The translations under genes were made by a program, and so were the position numbers. Source: Flavobacteriales bacterium UBA7325 (GTDB taxonomy: Bacteria > Bacteroidota > Bacteroidia > Flavobacteriales_D > Crocinitomicaceae). From it: a DNA stretch of 64,000 bases. The stretch lies in contig DKPV01000025.1 in the NCBI GenBank assembly GCA_002471375.1, forward strand, positions 89,733 to 153,732, in the 5' to 3' direction. The notes beneath the pieces are model-generated. The model saw nothing but the letters and a program-made list of their open reading frames with translations, did not search any database and was not told the DNA's origin. Of the stretch, positions 7,721 through 15,799 are shown in pieces (within the stretch, counting starts at the first letter, position 1; each line of letters starts with the position of its first letter).

Positions 7721-8587
7721 CTAGTTCGATTTCAAAATAGAAACTCCTGATCCGAAAACATTGCTCTCACCATAAGGAGATCCAATTCCGTCCCATTTTT
7801 CCCACTTCTTTAATTCGATATAAGCTGGATTTCTTCCAATTTGTTCTGCCTCTAATTGAATCGCTTCCGCCTTAAACTTCGCAGAAACAATCAAAGATGA
7901 ATCCCCCCGAGCTTTCTCGATACGTGCGTTTGCTAGATATTCTTCCTCCTTTTGCTTTTCTCTAGCAGTAAGGTTCAATTGCTTTTGAGTCTCCTTGTTC
8001 ACAATTTGTTGAGCAATATCTCTTGGTAAATCGACATCCTTGATTTTAACATACTCCAAATTAATGAAGTTTTGTTTGAGCTCGTCCTTAAGCTTTTTGA
8101 TCATTTCACCTTCCAAAACAGTTCTCTTTGTACTGTATACTTCTTCATACGTGTACTTTCCAATAACATCCTTAATTGCTCCCTGCGATTTATCATCAAT
8201 AATAATGATGTAATCCTTACCAACGTCAAGATGCAGCCCTGCACTTTTACCCTTTTGAACAGAGTAGTTTACGGCAACTTCCACAGTAATGTCAGTTCCG
8301 TTCTTATCCATTACCGTAGAGGTATATGTTTTAGATTGTTGCAGCGTGCTGTAGGTAATCATCTCATTCCATGGGGCTACAAAGTACGTACCCTCAGTAA
8401 ATGTTTGAGTTTTATCAACTCCTCCTCCATATGGGCGATAGATGAATCCTTCTTCTCCTGGCTCCACATCTTTCCAAGACATAAATAGCACTACAAGTGC
8501 GATAACTCCAATAAGGGCATAAGCAACGTAACGTCCTACTTTCTTCGGATCTACGTTAATTGGAATTTGTGATTTAAAATCGTTCAT
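7721..8587 (-). CDS. SPFH/Band 7 (prohibitin-like) membrane protein
   Basis: A 288-residue protein with one N-terminal transmembrane helix (about 19-37) followed by a prohibitin/SPFH domain (VEPGEEGFIYRPYGGGVDKT through about residue 215). A charged, Ala/Glu-rich coiled coil lies at about 195-245 (NLTAREKQKEEEYLANARIE). Such proteins form ring or cage assemblies on the inner membrane and often modulate proteases or membrane microdomains; its partner is unknown here. It is preceded by a 62-residue membrane-protein gene with a one-base gap, so the two are translationally coupled. Confidence 0.85.
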   Translation of the reverse strand: MNDFKSQIPINVDPKKVGRYVAYALIGVIALVVLFMSWKDVEPGEEGFIYRPYGGGVDKTQTFTEGTYFVAPWNEMITYSTLQQSKTYTSTVMDKNGTDITVEVAVNYSVQKGKSAGLHLDVGKDYIIIIDDKSQGAIKDVIGKYTYEEVYSTKRTVLEGEMIKKLKDELKQNFINLEYVKIKDVDLPRDIAQQIVNKETQKQLNLTAREKQKEEEYLANARIEKARGDSSLIVSAKFKAEAIQLEAEQIGRNPAYIELKKWEKWDGIGSPYGESNVFGSGVSILKSN

Positions 8588-8588
8588 G

Positions 8589-8777
8589 TTAATTTTCTTT
8601 TGATTTTCGTTTTAAGTAATCTATCACTAGATATGAAACTCCAACTATTAATGCCAATGCGAGTACTTTGATAAAAGGAGGGCCTTTCAATAGGTATCGC
8701 AAGGATAAAAAGATTGCGCCTCCAATAATCACAGCACCAAACAAAATGCGGTAAATAAATTGTGTTTTCTTGTCCAT
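8589..8777 (-). CDS. Small two-helix membrane protein
   Basis: A 62-residue protein with two hydrophobic segments (about 8-28 and 34-52) and a basic C-terminus (LKRKSKEN). It has no recognisable domain. Its stop lies one base before the start of the SPFH gene, which supports it being real and suggests it works with, or is regulated with, that protein. Confidence 0.7.
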   Translation of the reverse strand: MDKKTQFIYRILFGAVIIGGAIFLSLRYLLKGPPFIKVLALALIVGVSYLVIDYLKRKSKEN

Positions 8778-8886
8778 TATCTCGTATTTAGATAGGTCAA
8801 AGATACGATTAAATCGTCAAAAAAATGCGAAATCGTACAAGCGGGTTGATTCAATGCCTGTTGGGGTAAAATGATTATGAAATCAG

Positions 8887-8903
8887 TACTTCTACTTGAA
8901 GTA
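8887..8903. promoter_or_regulatory. Palindrome TACTTC-n5-GAAGTA upstream of the TetR gene
   Basis: The 6-bp arms TACTTC (8887-8892) and GAAGTA (8898-8903) are perfect inverted repeats about 75 bases ahead of the preferred TetR start. It is a possible operator; a chance occurrence cannot be excluded. Confidence 0.3.
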
Positions 8904-8958
8904 AAATGGTAATATTCGTGGGGTTAAGTAGATTTATAATTAATACCATTATACTTGT

Positions 8959-8974
8959 AAGTGATTACTCACTT
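8959..8974. promoter_or_regulatory. Palindromic candidate operator just before the TetR start
   Basis: AAGTGATTACTCACTT has perfect 6-bp arms around a 4-base spacer and ends 3 bases before the ATG at 8978. The position suits autoregulation by the TetR protein it precedes. It also argues that translation starts at 8978 and not at 8906. Confidence 0.45.
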
Positions 8975-8977
8975 TTG

Positions 8978-9502
8978 ATGACGGAAAAACAACAAAATAT
9001 CATTAACTCAGGATTGAAACTCTTCGCAACAGAAGGTTACGATTCAACATCAACAATTGCCATTGCAAGGGATGCCGGAGTCTCTGAGGGACTAATCTTT
9101 CGTCACTTCAAGAACAAAGAAGGGCTGCTCGAGGTAATTATAGGTATTGGGCTAAGTAAGGCTAACTCCTATTTTGAATCTGTAATTGGAATTATAGAAC
9201 CTAGAGAGCGAATAAAAACTGCACTTTCTCTTCCTTTTAACGTCGACACAGATGAATATAATTTCTGGAGACTAACCTATGCGTTGAAATGGCAAAGAAG
9301 TACTTATGAAAGTCCATTATTTGAAGTTTTTCAAGCTTCCTTGGCAGAGGCCTTTGGTGAACTCGGTTATGACGACCCTAACTCCGAGGCTAAACTCGTA
9401 GAAGTATTCATAGATGGAATGGCAACGGAAATACTATTAAAAGATGGGACAAATGCAGCTTCCCTACTTGAAACAATTTTAAAAAAATACAAACTCAATT
9501 AA
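8978..9502 (+). CDS. TetR family transcriptional regulator
   Basis: A 174-residue regulator. The N-terminal helix-turn-helix spans about 5-48 (GLKLFATEGYDSTSTIAIAR, then AGVSEGLIFRHFKNKEGLL). The frame is open upstream to an ATG at 8906, but MTEKQQNI at 8978 matches the usual TetR N-terminus and a palindrome sits right before it, so 8978 is preferred. The C-terminal ligand domain is not diagnostic. The next gene, an SDR reductase, begins 8 bases after its stop and is the likely coregulated target. Confidence 0.85.
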   Translation: MTEKQQNIINSGLKLFATEGYDSTSTIAIARDAGVSEGLIFRHFKNKEGLLEVIIGIGLSKANSYFESVIGIIEPRERIKTALSLPFNVDTDEYNFWRLTYALKWQRSTYESPLFEVFQASLAEAFGELGYDDPNSEAKLVEVFIDGMATEILLKDGTNAASLLETILKKYKLN

Positions 9503-9510
9503 TTAGATTT

Positions 9511-10560
9511 ATGATTGATACATCAAAACCGATTTTGGTTACAGGGGCCACTGGATATGTGGCTGGACGACTCGTTGAAAAATTATTAAACGAGGGACAT
9601 ACGGTGCACGCCGCTGTTCGATCTCCAGAAAATAAAGAGAAAACAAAATACCTTGATAAATTGGCAACCAAAGCTGCTGGCTCAATTAAATATTTTAAAT
9701 CCGATCTTCTCCAAGACGGATCCTATGATGAAGCAATGGCAGGATGTGAAGTTGTTTTCCATACTGCTTCTCCATTCATCCGAGTAGTAAAAGATCCTCA
9801 AAAAGACCTTGTTGATCCAGCGAAAAAAGGAACTCGAAATGTTCTTGAATCTGCAAACAGAACGGAAAGTGTTAAACGCGTTGTATTGACAAGTAGTTGT
9901 GCTTCTGTTTACGGAGATGCAACAGACCTTCTTTCAATGCCAAATAACGAGCTCACAGAAGAAATCTGGAACACGACATCTTCTCTTGATCATCAGCCAT
10001 ATTCGTATTCTAAAGTTGAGGCAGAAAAGGAAGCATGGAAAATCCAAGGAGAGCAGAATCGCTGGGAATTGGTCACTATTTTGCCATCATTTGTTCTCGG
10101 ACCCGGCATCAATCCTCATGCGCATTCAGAATCATATGGTATTGTGAAACAAATGGGAAGTGGAGATTTCAAAATGGGAACTCCAGACTTTAATATAGGA
10201 TGTGTTGATGTACGCGATTTAGCCGTAGCACATTACAAAGCTGGCTTTACGTCATCAGCCAAGGGCCGCTACATTATTTCCGGAACCAATTCTGGATTTA
10301 GAGAGCTCGTTGGTTTTGTAAAAGAAAAGTATCCTGAATATCCAATGTCTAATAGAAAGCTACCTAAATGGCTTTTGTGGTTAATGGCTCCATCGGTTGG
10401 AATGAAGCGAAAAGAGGTGAAACTCAACTTAGGTTATCCATGGAAGGCGAATAATTCGAAAAGTATTTCGGAACTCGGTGTCGAATACAGACCTCTCAAA
10501 AATACAATGACAGAGTTTTTTGGTCAATTAGTTGATGCAGGAGAAATCAAAAAAAAGTAG
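9511..10560 (+). CDS. NAD(P)-dependent extended SDR, dihydroflavonol-reductase-like
   Basis: A 349-residue extended short-chain dehydrogenase/epimerase. The N-terminal cofactor motif is VTGATGYVAGRLVEKLL (about 10-26), with Ala in place of the last Gly of TGxxGxxG, which is common in the DFR/cinnamoyl-CoA-reductase branch. The catalytic Tyr-Lys pair is YSYSKVEAEK near residue 165, and SSCASVYG near 131 supplies the Ser. It should reduce a carbonyl with NADPH, but the substrate is unknown. It is cotranscribed with the TetR gene and may be induced by the same small molecule. Confidence 0.82.
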   Translation: MIDTSKPILVTGATGYVAGRLVEKLLNEGHTVHAAVRSPENKEKTKYLDKLATKAAGSIKYFKSDLLQDGSYDEAMAGCEVVFHTASPFIRVVKDPQKDLVDPAKKGTRNVLESANRTESVKRVVLTSSCASVYGDATDLLSMPNNELTEEIWNTTSSLDHQPYSYSKVEAEKEAWKIQGEQNRWELVTILPSFVLGPGINPHAHSESYGIVKQMGSGDFKMGTPDFNIGCVDVRDLAVAHYKAGFTSSAKGRYIISGTNSGFRELVGFVKEKYPEYPMSNRKLPKWLLWLMAPSVGMKRKEVKLNLGYPWKANNSKSISELGVEYRPLKNTMTEFFGQLVDAGEIKKK

Positions 10561-10580
10561 TCGGCTTACAGAGTTAACCG

Positions 10581-11477
10581 CTAAAACATTGTGATCTGCT
10601 GTGGTTGGAAATCGAGCTTTTCTTCTTTATCAGAGAATTCGATTTTCAGCCCTACTATCTTTTTAAGTGAGTACATAAATTGCTTCATGTCATTTTCAAC
10701 GACAAGTATATCTCCATACAGCCCAAGAAACGAACCCGATATCTTCTTTTCCTTTTCATCCGATAGGTCAATAATATTTTGACTCAATTTCACCGATTCT
10801 GGATTGTAAACGATATCTTTCGTGTAAATTCGATCCGTATGAAGCGCTAGCCCGAGCTTTTCTTGAATCCTATCAATCAGATTCCCTAGTGACTTTCGTG
10901 CAATATCTCCATTGACTTCATAGGTTAAAATGGATCTTTTCTTTTTACCTAAAACTACCTCAGGAAGCTTCAGCTCTTTACTAATGAGCTCTTCATTATG
11001 ACGAGCCTCATATGCATTTTCGCAAGTTAATATGTGAGCTACAACACGTGCACCTTGCTCTACCCAGCGAACTTCTTTTCTTCGTTCACTCGAAATGCCT
11101 ACTTTGATTAGACCTTCAGTAAAGTAGGCTAAGTAAACTGCATGGGCTGTGTTATTGTAGGCTCGCTGCTGTGGACTAATATCCGTCTTAGCCATATGGT
11201 AGAAGGATGGATTGAATCCAGTTTTATCAAAACAGGTGTAACATGAGGAATTGGAAGAGTTCTCAATTTTTATATTGTCTGCACATGGAGAGCCCTCAAG
11301 AGCTTCTAAGTCAAAACTACCCGTACAATATCTTTCTTCACTAGCGACAATTAAAAATGAAGAGCCTTTCAAGTATGTTTTTTTCCGATCAATCTGACGC
11401 CCTATATGCCAATCCAGTTCAATGTATGGTCCATTATGATCAAAGCCATATCCTACAAGTACACTAAATCCGTTCAT
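10581..11477 (-). CDS. DUF2797 family protein
   Basis: A 298-residue protein of a conserved family of unknown function. Visible features are a Cys-rich region (CADN, then SSCYTCF) in the first half and the conserved core HAVYLAYFTEGLIKVGIS, followed shortly by RWVEQGA. The core has a GIY-YIG-like feel, but no nuclease function is established here. The frame extends to a TTG at 11516, but the ATG at 11477 (MNGFSVLVGYG) is preferred because a TAnnTTTG promoter box lies between the two. Confidence 0.75.
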   Translation of the reverse strand: MNGFSVLVGYGFDHNGPYIELDWHIGRQIDRKKTYLKGSSFLIVASEERYCTGSFDLEALEGSPCADNIKIENSSNSSCYTCFDKTGFNPSFYHMAKTDISPQQRAYNNTAHAVYLAYFTEGLIKVGISSERRKEVRWVEQGARVVAHILTCENAYEARHNEELISKELKLPEVVLGKKKRSILTYEVNGDIARKSLGNLIDRIQEKLGLALHTDRIYTKDIVYNPESVKLSQNIIDLSDEKEKKISGSFLGLYGDILVVENDMKQFMYSLKKIVGLKIEFSDKEEKLDFQPQQITMF

Positions 11478-11497
11478 TCGATGAATTATTGATTGAA

Positions 11498-11505
11498 CAA
11501 ATATA
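11498..11505 (-). promoter_or_regulatory. Candidate -7 box for the DUF2797 gene
   Basis: Read on the minus strand this is TATATTTG, matching the Bacteroidota -7 consensus TAnnTTTG. It lies 21 bases upstream of the preferred ATG at 11477. No clear -33 element was seen. Confidence 0.45.
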
Positions 11506-11538
11506 CCTATTGACAATCAGTCCATCACTTCGAATTCG

Positions 11539-11546
11539 TACATTTG
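11539..11546 (+). promoter_or_regulatory. Candidate -7 box for prfC
   Basis: TACATTTG matches TAnnTTTG and would give a leader of about 16 bases before the prfC ATG at 11566. The nearest upstream TTG (11510-11512) is spaced a little wider than usual. Confidence 0.5.
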
Positions 11547-11565
11547 CCCACTGAAATTAGAGAAT

Positions 11566-13161
11566 ATGAGTTACGAGAATGAAATTGAAAAACGCAGAAC
11601 ATTTGGAATTATTTCTCACCCAGATGCCGGTAAAACAACGCTAACCGAGAAGTTACTTCTTTTTGGTGGTGCGATTCAATCGGCAGGCGCGGTGAAGAGC
11701 AATAAGATCAAGAAGACTGCAACATCAGATTTCATGGAAATTGAAAAACAACGTGGTATATCCGTTGCAACATCCGTAATGGCCTTTAATTACTCTGATA
11801 AACAGATAAATATTCTTGATACACCAGGACACAAAGACTTCGCAGAAGATACGTTCAGAACGTTAACAGCTGTTGACAGTGTAATTCTTGTAGTTGACGT
11901 CGCTAATGGAGTTGAGGCGCAAACTGAGCGTCTAATGGAAGTATGCCGAATGAGAAACACTCCAGTTTTAATCTTCGTCAATAAAATGGATCGCGATGGT
12001 AAAGAAGCATTTGATCTTTTGGATGAACTTGAAGATAAACTTCAAATTAAAGTACGTCCACTAACATGGCCAATCGGCATGGGAGATCGCTTTAAAGGTG
12101 TATACAACCTTTACGATCATAGCTTGAATTTGTTCGCAGCAAATAAAACGAACATCTCAGAGGAGATTATTCCTATTGAAGACTTATCAGATTCATTGCT
12201 CGACGAGGCTGTAACTAAAGAGTTTGCTAATGAACTCCGAGAAGAAGTAGAAATGATTGAAGGAGTTTATGATGAGTTTGATCGTGATGATTACTTAGCT
12301 GGAAATTTAGCTCCCGTATTCTTTGGATCTGCCATGAACAACTTCGGGGTAAAGGAACTTCTTGATGCCTTTTGTCGCATTTCTCCAGCACCTCGGGGCA
12401 GAGATACAGATCAAGGTTTTATCGAACCCAACGACTCTAAATTTTCTGGATTTGTATTTAAAATTCATGCAAACCTAGATCCAAAACACAGAGACAGAAT
12501 AGCCTTTCTTCGAATTGTATCAGGAGAGTTTAAACGAAACACCTTCTACCAGCATAGCAGAATTGCGAAGAAAATTAAATTCTCAAACCCTACGGCTTTC
12601 ATGGCGAAAGAAAAGAGCATTATTGATACAGCTTACCCTGGGGATGTAATTGGATTATATGACTCTGGGAACTTCAAAATTGGCGATACTTTAAGTGAAA
12701 CAGGAAAATTCAACTTTAAAGGAATCCCGAGTTTCTCTCCTGAAATATTCATGGAACTTGAGAACCTGGATCCTATGAAATCTAAACAATTGGATAAAGG
12801 AATTAGACAATTGATGGATGAAGGTGTTGCTCAGATGTTCATTCGTCAACCTGGTAATAGAAAGATAATCGGAACAGTTGGACAACTTCAGTTTGAGGTA
12901 ATCAATTACCGTCTTGAACATGAATATGGTGCGAAATGTCGATTCGCCCCACGCAACTATACAAAGGCTTGCTGGATTACTACAGATAATAATGAGCAAT
13001 TAGACGCTTTCAAAAGAGCAAAAGCTAGCCATGTTGCAGTTGATAAGGATGATAACTTGGTATTCTTAGCAGAAACTCCTTTCCTTCTTACAATGGCTGA
13101 AAAAGACTATCCAGATTTAACATTCCACCAAACATCTGAGTTTAAGCTAGAAGGAGAGTAA
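11566..13161 (+). CDS. prfC: Peptide chain release factor 3
   Basis: A 531-residue GTPase that recycles class I release factors from the ribosome after termination. G1 is SHPDAGKTTLTE (about 17-28), G3 is DTPGHKDF (about 85-92) and G4 is NKMDRDG near 142. The RF3-specific switch SDFMEIEKQRGISVATSVM and the C-terminal QLQFEVINYRLEHEYGAKC are both present. Length matches E. coli PrfC (529). It is a single gene divergent from the DUF2797 gene. Confidence 0.96.
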   Translation: MSYENEIEKRRTFGIISHPDAGKTTLTEKLLLFGGAIQSAGAVKSNKIKKTATSDFMEIEKQRGISVATSVMAFNYSDKQINILDTPGHKDFAEDTFRTLTAVDSVILVVDVANGVEAQTERLMEVCRMRNTPVLIFVNKMDRDGKEAFDLLDELEDKLQIKVRPLTWPIGMGDRFKGVYNLYDHSLNLFAANKTNISEEIIPIEDLSDSLLDEAVTKEFANELREEVEMIEGVYDEFDRDDYLAGNLAPVFFGSAMNNFGVKELLDAFCRISPAPRGRDTDQGFIEPNDSKFSGFVFKIHANLDPKHRDRIAFLRIVSGEFKRNTFYQHSRIAKKIKFSNPTAFMAKEKSIIDTAYPGDVIGLYDSGNFKIGDTLSETGKFNFKGIPSFSPEIFMELENLDPMKSKQLDKGIRQLMDEGVAQMFIRQPGNRKIIGTVGQLQFEVINYRLEHEYGAKCRFAPRNYTKACWITTDNNEQLDAFKRAKASHVAVDKDDNLVFLAETPFLLTMAEKDYPDLTFHQTSEFKLEGE

Positions 13162-13165
13162 GGTT

Positions 13166-13453
13166 CTATATTTCTAAGGCTTTGTAGCAACAATTGAATA
13201 TACCATCGAGATCTTTGTTTCCTATGTGCTTTATTCTGAATTTTCCCGGCTCAAATTCCTCCGTGTGTCGAAAGCAATCTTAAGGTGAATAATTAAATTC
13301 ATCTAACAACTCGATATTGATCCCTCTGTTAATCAATTCGTTTAACACTTCACTTATCGGATGGTTCCAAGTTATGGATTCGAAATTTTCATTCGATGCT
13401 TTATCCGCATATGTTCCTTTAACCTCCTCGATAATCGCTTCAATCTGTATCAT
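13166..13453 (-). pseudogene. C-terminal remnant of a class I SAM-dependent methyltransferase with in-frame stop
   Basis: From ATG at 13453 the frame reads 57 codons, including EVKGTYAD, SITWNHPISEVLNELI and LDEFNYSP, to a TAA at 13280-13282. The same frame then continues DCFRHTEEFEPGKFRIKHIG to a TAG at 13166-13168. The combined string matches the tail of Bacteroidota methyltransferases (GTYAD, WNHxLSEV, YSPYxCF, EPGKFxIK). The stop replaces the Tyr of YSPY. The SAM-binding N-terminal domain is absent: the frame closes at a TAA three codons upstream of the ATG. It is a decayed fragment. Confidence 0.72.
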
Positions 13454-13661
13454 TTGCCTTTATCTCCGAGGATTTTGATTTAGTCGCTCTATAAGATCCA
13501 TTAAGAGTGAGAACAAGCCCGAGATCCTTGGTATCAATTACAGAAGGGTCTATCTCTCGAGTATCAGTCGCAGCTCTCTTTTCTTCCGCATACTTTTGAG
13601 AGGTCTGCGAATTGCAGGCACTCATCATGGCGGTAAATAGTATAAAAGGAAAAGATCTCAT
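13440..13661 (-). CDS. Small putative lipoprotein
   Basis: A 73-residue frame with an N-terminal signal and a lipobox-like FTAMMSAC (Cys at about 16), followed by a polar, charged body with no domain. Its 3' end overlaps the methyltransferase remnant by 14 bases in another frame. It may itself be a truncated lipoprotein whose end was lost when the neighbouring gene decayed. Confidence 0.45.
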   Translation of the reverse strand: MRSFPFILFTAMMSACNSQTSQKYAEEKRAATDTREIDPSVIDTKDLGLVLTLNGSYRATKSKSSEIKANDTD

Positions 13662-13711
13662 AGATCTATTTTACAGATAATGCAAGATTTTCAAAAAGTA
13701 AAAACTTAAAT

Positions 13712-14152
13712 TTAGAATGGCCAATCTGCCGAAAAATCTAATCTTCCACTAGATCTATCTATCGAGCAGTAGATATGATCCAATCCATTTGAAAGATAAA
13801 GTTTATCAACACCCAACTCAAAATTATATTGAGCGATTTGACTCATGACCTTTTCACTAATTGGTATTTCTGGAGCCTTACACTCCACAATCAGGTCCGG
13901 TTTCCCTTGATTATTGAACACAACTATATCTGCGCGCTTCATTCTTCCATTGTATTTGAGCGCGTACTCTGAAGCTATTAAGCCAGGAGCTATACCGTGA
14001 TCATTAATTAGTGAGTGAATAATATGTTGGCGAACCCATTCTTCTGGAGTACAGAGAAGATCCTTTTTTCGAACAATACACCAAACATAAATTTCACCTT
14101 CGCGGCGTCTGAGTTTAAGATCTGCTTTAGGCAGGTTAAGAGCGGTAATCAT
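13712..14152 (-). CDS. HsdR N-terminal-like PD-(D/E)XK domain protein
   Basis: A 146-residue stand-alone version of the type I restriction HsdR_N nuclease domain. Asp75 in RADIVVF and the pair Glu90/Lys92 in PDLIVECKAPEI form the D-x(n)-ExK core, with Gln108 in QIAQYN as the family's trailing glutamine. No helicase, HsdM or HsdS gene is near. Such short proteins are common in Bacteroidota chromosomes and are not evidence of a restriction system. It lies 9 bases after the alanine dehydrogenase gene and ends the porX-tsaE-ald operon. Confidence 0.8.
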   Translation of the reverse strand: MITALNLPKADLKLRRREGEIYVWCIVRKKDLLCTPEEWVRQHIIHSLINDHGIAPGLIASEYALKYNGRMKRADIVVFNNQGKPDLIVECKAPEIPISEKVMSQIAQYNFELGVDKLYLSNGLDHIYCSIDRSSGRLDFSADWPF

Positions 14153-14161
14153 AAAGGTTGC

Positions 14162-15385
14162 TTACTTCATTCCCATGAGCAATAGGTCAATGTCCTTATA
14201 GCGCAGATCGAAAACTTTACCTAGTACTTCACTCGTCAGTATACCACGATAAATATACACTCCACTTCGGAAACCTATATTGCTAGCAATTAAACCCTTA
14301 CACCCTCCTTTGGACCCCATATCTACAAGAATTGGTGAGAATATATTTGAAAGTGCAAAGGATGCTGTTCTCGAAACGCGTGATGCGATATTGGGCACAC
14401 AATAATGAATTACACCATGCTTAGTATAAGTCGGATGGTCATGATTGGTCACTTTCGATGTTTCAAAACAACCTCCTTGATCAATACTTACATCGACAAT
14501 AACCGACCCGTCCTTCATCTGTTGAACCATGTCTTCTGTTACCACACAAGGAGTGCGACCTAGAGGTGCACGCAATGCTCCAATGGCCACATCGCAGCGC
14601 ATCAAGGCTTTTGCAAGAACCTTAGGTTGAATTACAGATGTATATACCCTACTTCCAAGTGCTGTTTGTAGTCTTCTCAATTTTGACAGCGAATTATCGA
14701 ATACCTTAACGGATGCGCCTAGTCCAATAGCAGCACGCGCAGCATACTCACCAACTGTCCCAGCTCCAATGACTACAACCTCTGTTGGCTGAACACCAGC
14801 AACACCGCCAAGCATAATCCCTTTTCCATTACTAAATGAAGATAAGAGATGCCCAGCAACCAACATGGAAGTATTTCCTGCGATCTCCCCCATTGTTCTC
14901 ACTACTGGAAAAACTCCACTATCATCCCTGATGTAATCCCATGCAACTGCAGTTATCCTTTTCTCCATTAACATTTGAAGAACCTTTTTTGGCTGAATCG
15001 AGATCTGTAATGCCGAAATCAACGTCTGATTTCCCGGCATCATTTGCATCTCTTTTTCAGAAGGAGGCGCTACTTTAAATATCAGGTCACATTTAAAAAT
15101 TTCATCGGGGCCATGACAAATTTCAGCACCTGCTTCGCTATAATCGTTATCTGAAAAACTAGCTCCCTCTCCACTATTCGACTCCACCATTACACGATGG
15201 CCATTAGCAACCAGTACTGATACAGTTTCAGGAACTAAGGCAACACGTCGCTCTTGAAACGAGGTCTCTTTTGGTATCCCGATAAATAGATTACCCTTTT
15301 TTCGAGCAACTTCGAGCATTTCCTCTTTAGGGAGCAAACTTCCTTGCTGCATTAAGTGCTTAAGAATCTCTGGATCAGTGATCAT
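14162..15385 (-). CDS. ald: Alanine dehydrogenase
   Basis: A 407-residue NAD-dependent enzyme interconverting alanine and pyruvate plus ammonia. The N-terminal GIPKETSFQERRVALVPETV is the AlaDH/PNT signature carrying the substrate-binding Arg, and the Rossmann motif VVIGAGTVGEYAA is near residue 215. It is slightly longer than the classic enzyme (about 370), as is usual in this phylum. Its ATG overlaps the tsaE stop by 4 bases, so translation is coupled. Confidence 0.87.
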   Translation of the reverse strand: MITDPEILKHLMQQGSLLPKEEMLEVARKKGNLFIGIPKETSFQERRVALVPETVSVLVANGHRVMVESNSGEGASFSDNDYSEAGAEICHGPDEIFKCDLIFKVAPPSEKEMQMMPGNQTLISALQISIQPKKVLQMLMEKRITAVAWDYIRDDSGVFPVVRTMGEIAGNTSMLVAGHLLSSFSNGKGIMLGGVAGVQPTEVVVIGAGTVGEYAARAAIGLGASVKVFDNSLSKLRRLQTALGSRVYTSVIQPKVLAKALMRCDVAIGALRAPLGRTPCVVTEDMVQQMKDGSVIVDVSIDQGGCFETSKVTNHDHPTYTKHGVIHYCVPNIASRVSRTASFALSNIFSPILVDMGSKGGCKGLIASNIGFRSGVYIYRGILTSEVLGKVFDLRYKDIDLLLMGMK

Positions 15386-15798
15386 ATATCGATAGTTAAG
15401 GTTCTAGAATTATCAGTGTTTTTACGAATATACGACCAAATCGTATTATCAGGAAGGAGATTCTTGATTTTTTCAGGCCATTCGATAAAACAAACTTCGC
15501 TTGAGTAAAGCATTTCCTCTATTCCAATATCGAATGCTTCTTCTTCGTTTTCGATCCTATACAAGTCGAAGTGATAGATTTTTCCAAACATTTCACTCTC
15601 ATAAACATTCACAAGAGAATATGTCGGAGAACCTTCGGTATGTTCAATTCCCATTGCCGAAAGAATCCCAAGAATTAAGGTGGTTTTCCCAGACCCCATC
15701 TCAGCATCGAATGCAAAAATCTTACGATGCCCAACTGCATCAAGGAATGACTTCGCCGCTCCAGGAATATCTTGAAGCGATTCGATTTGTATTTCCAT
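15382..15798 (-). CDS. tsaE: tRNA threonylcarbamoyladenosine biosynthesis ATPase TsaE
   Basis: A 138-residue P-loop ATPase needed for the t6A modification of ANN-decoding tRNAs, acting with TsaB and TsaD. Walker A is EMGSGKTT (Lys38), GSPTYSLVNVY is the conserved switch region, and YHFDLYRIENEEE plus FIEWPEKI are family hallmarks. It starts one base after the porX stop and overlaps ald by 4 bases, forming a tight operon. Confidence 0.94.
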   Translation of the reverse strand: MEIQIESLQDIPGAAKSFLDAVGHRKIFAFDAEMGSGKTTLILGILSAMGIEHTEGSPTYSLVNVYESEMFGKIYHFDLYRIENEEEAFDIGIEEMLYSSEVCFIEWPEKIKNLLPDNTIWSYIRKNTDNSRTLTIDI

Positions 15799-15799
15799 A

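Noticed and set aside
13712..14152. Type I restriction system
   Set aside because: Only a stand-alone HsdR_N-like domain is present; no HsdM, HsdS or helicase gene is near it.
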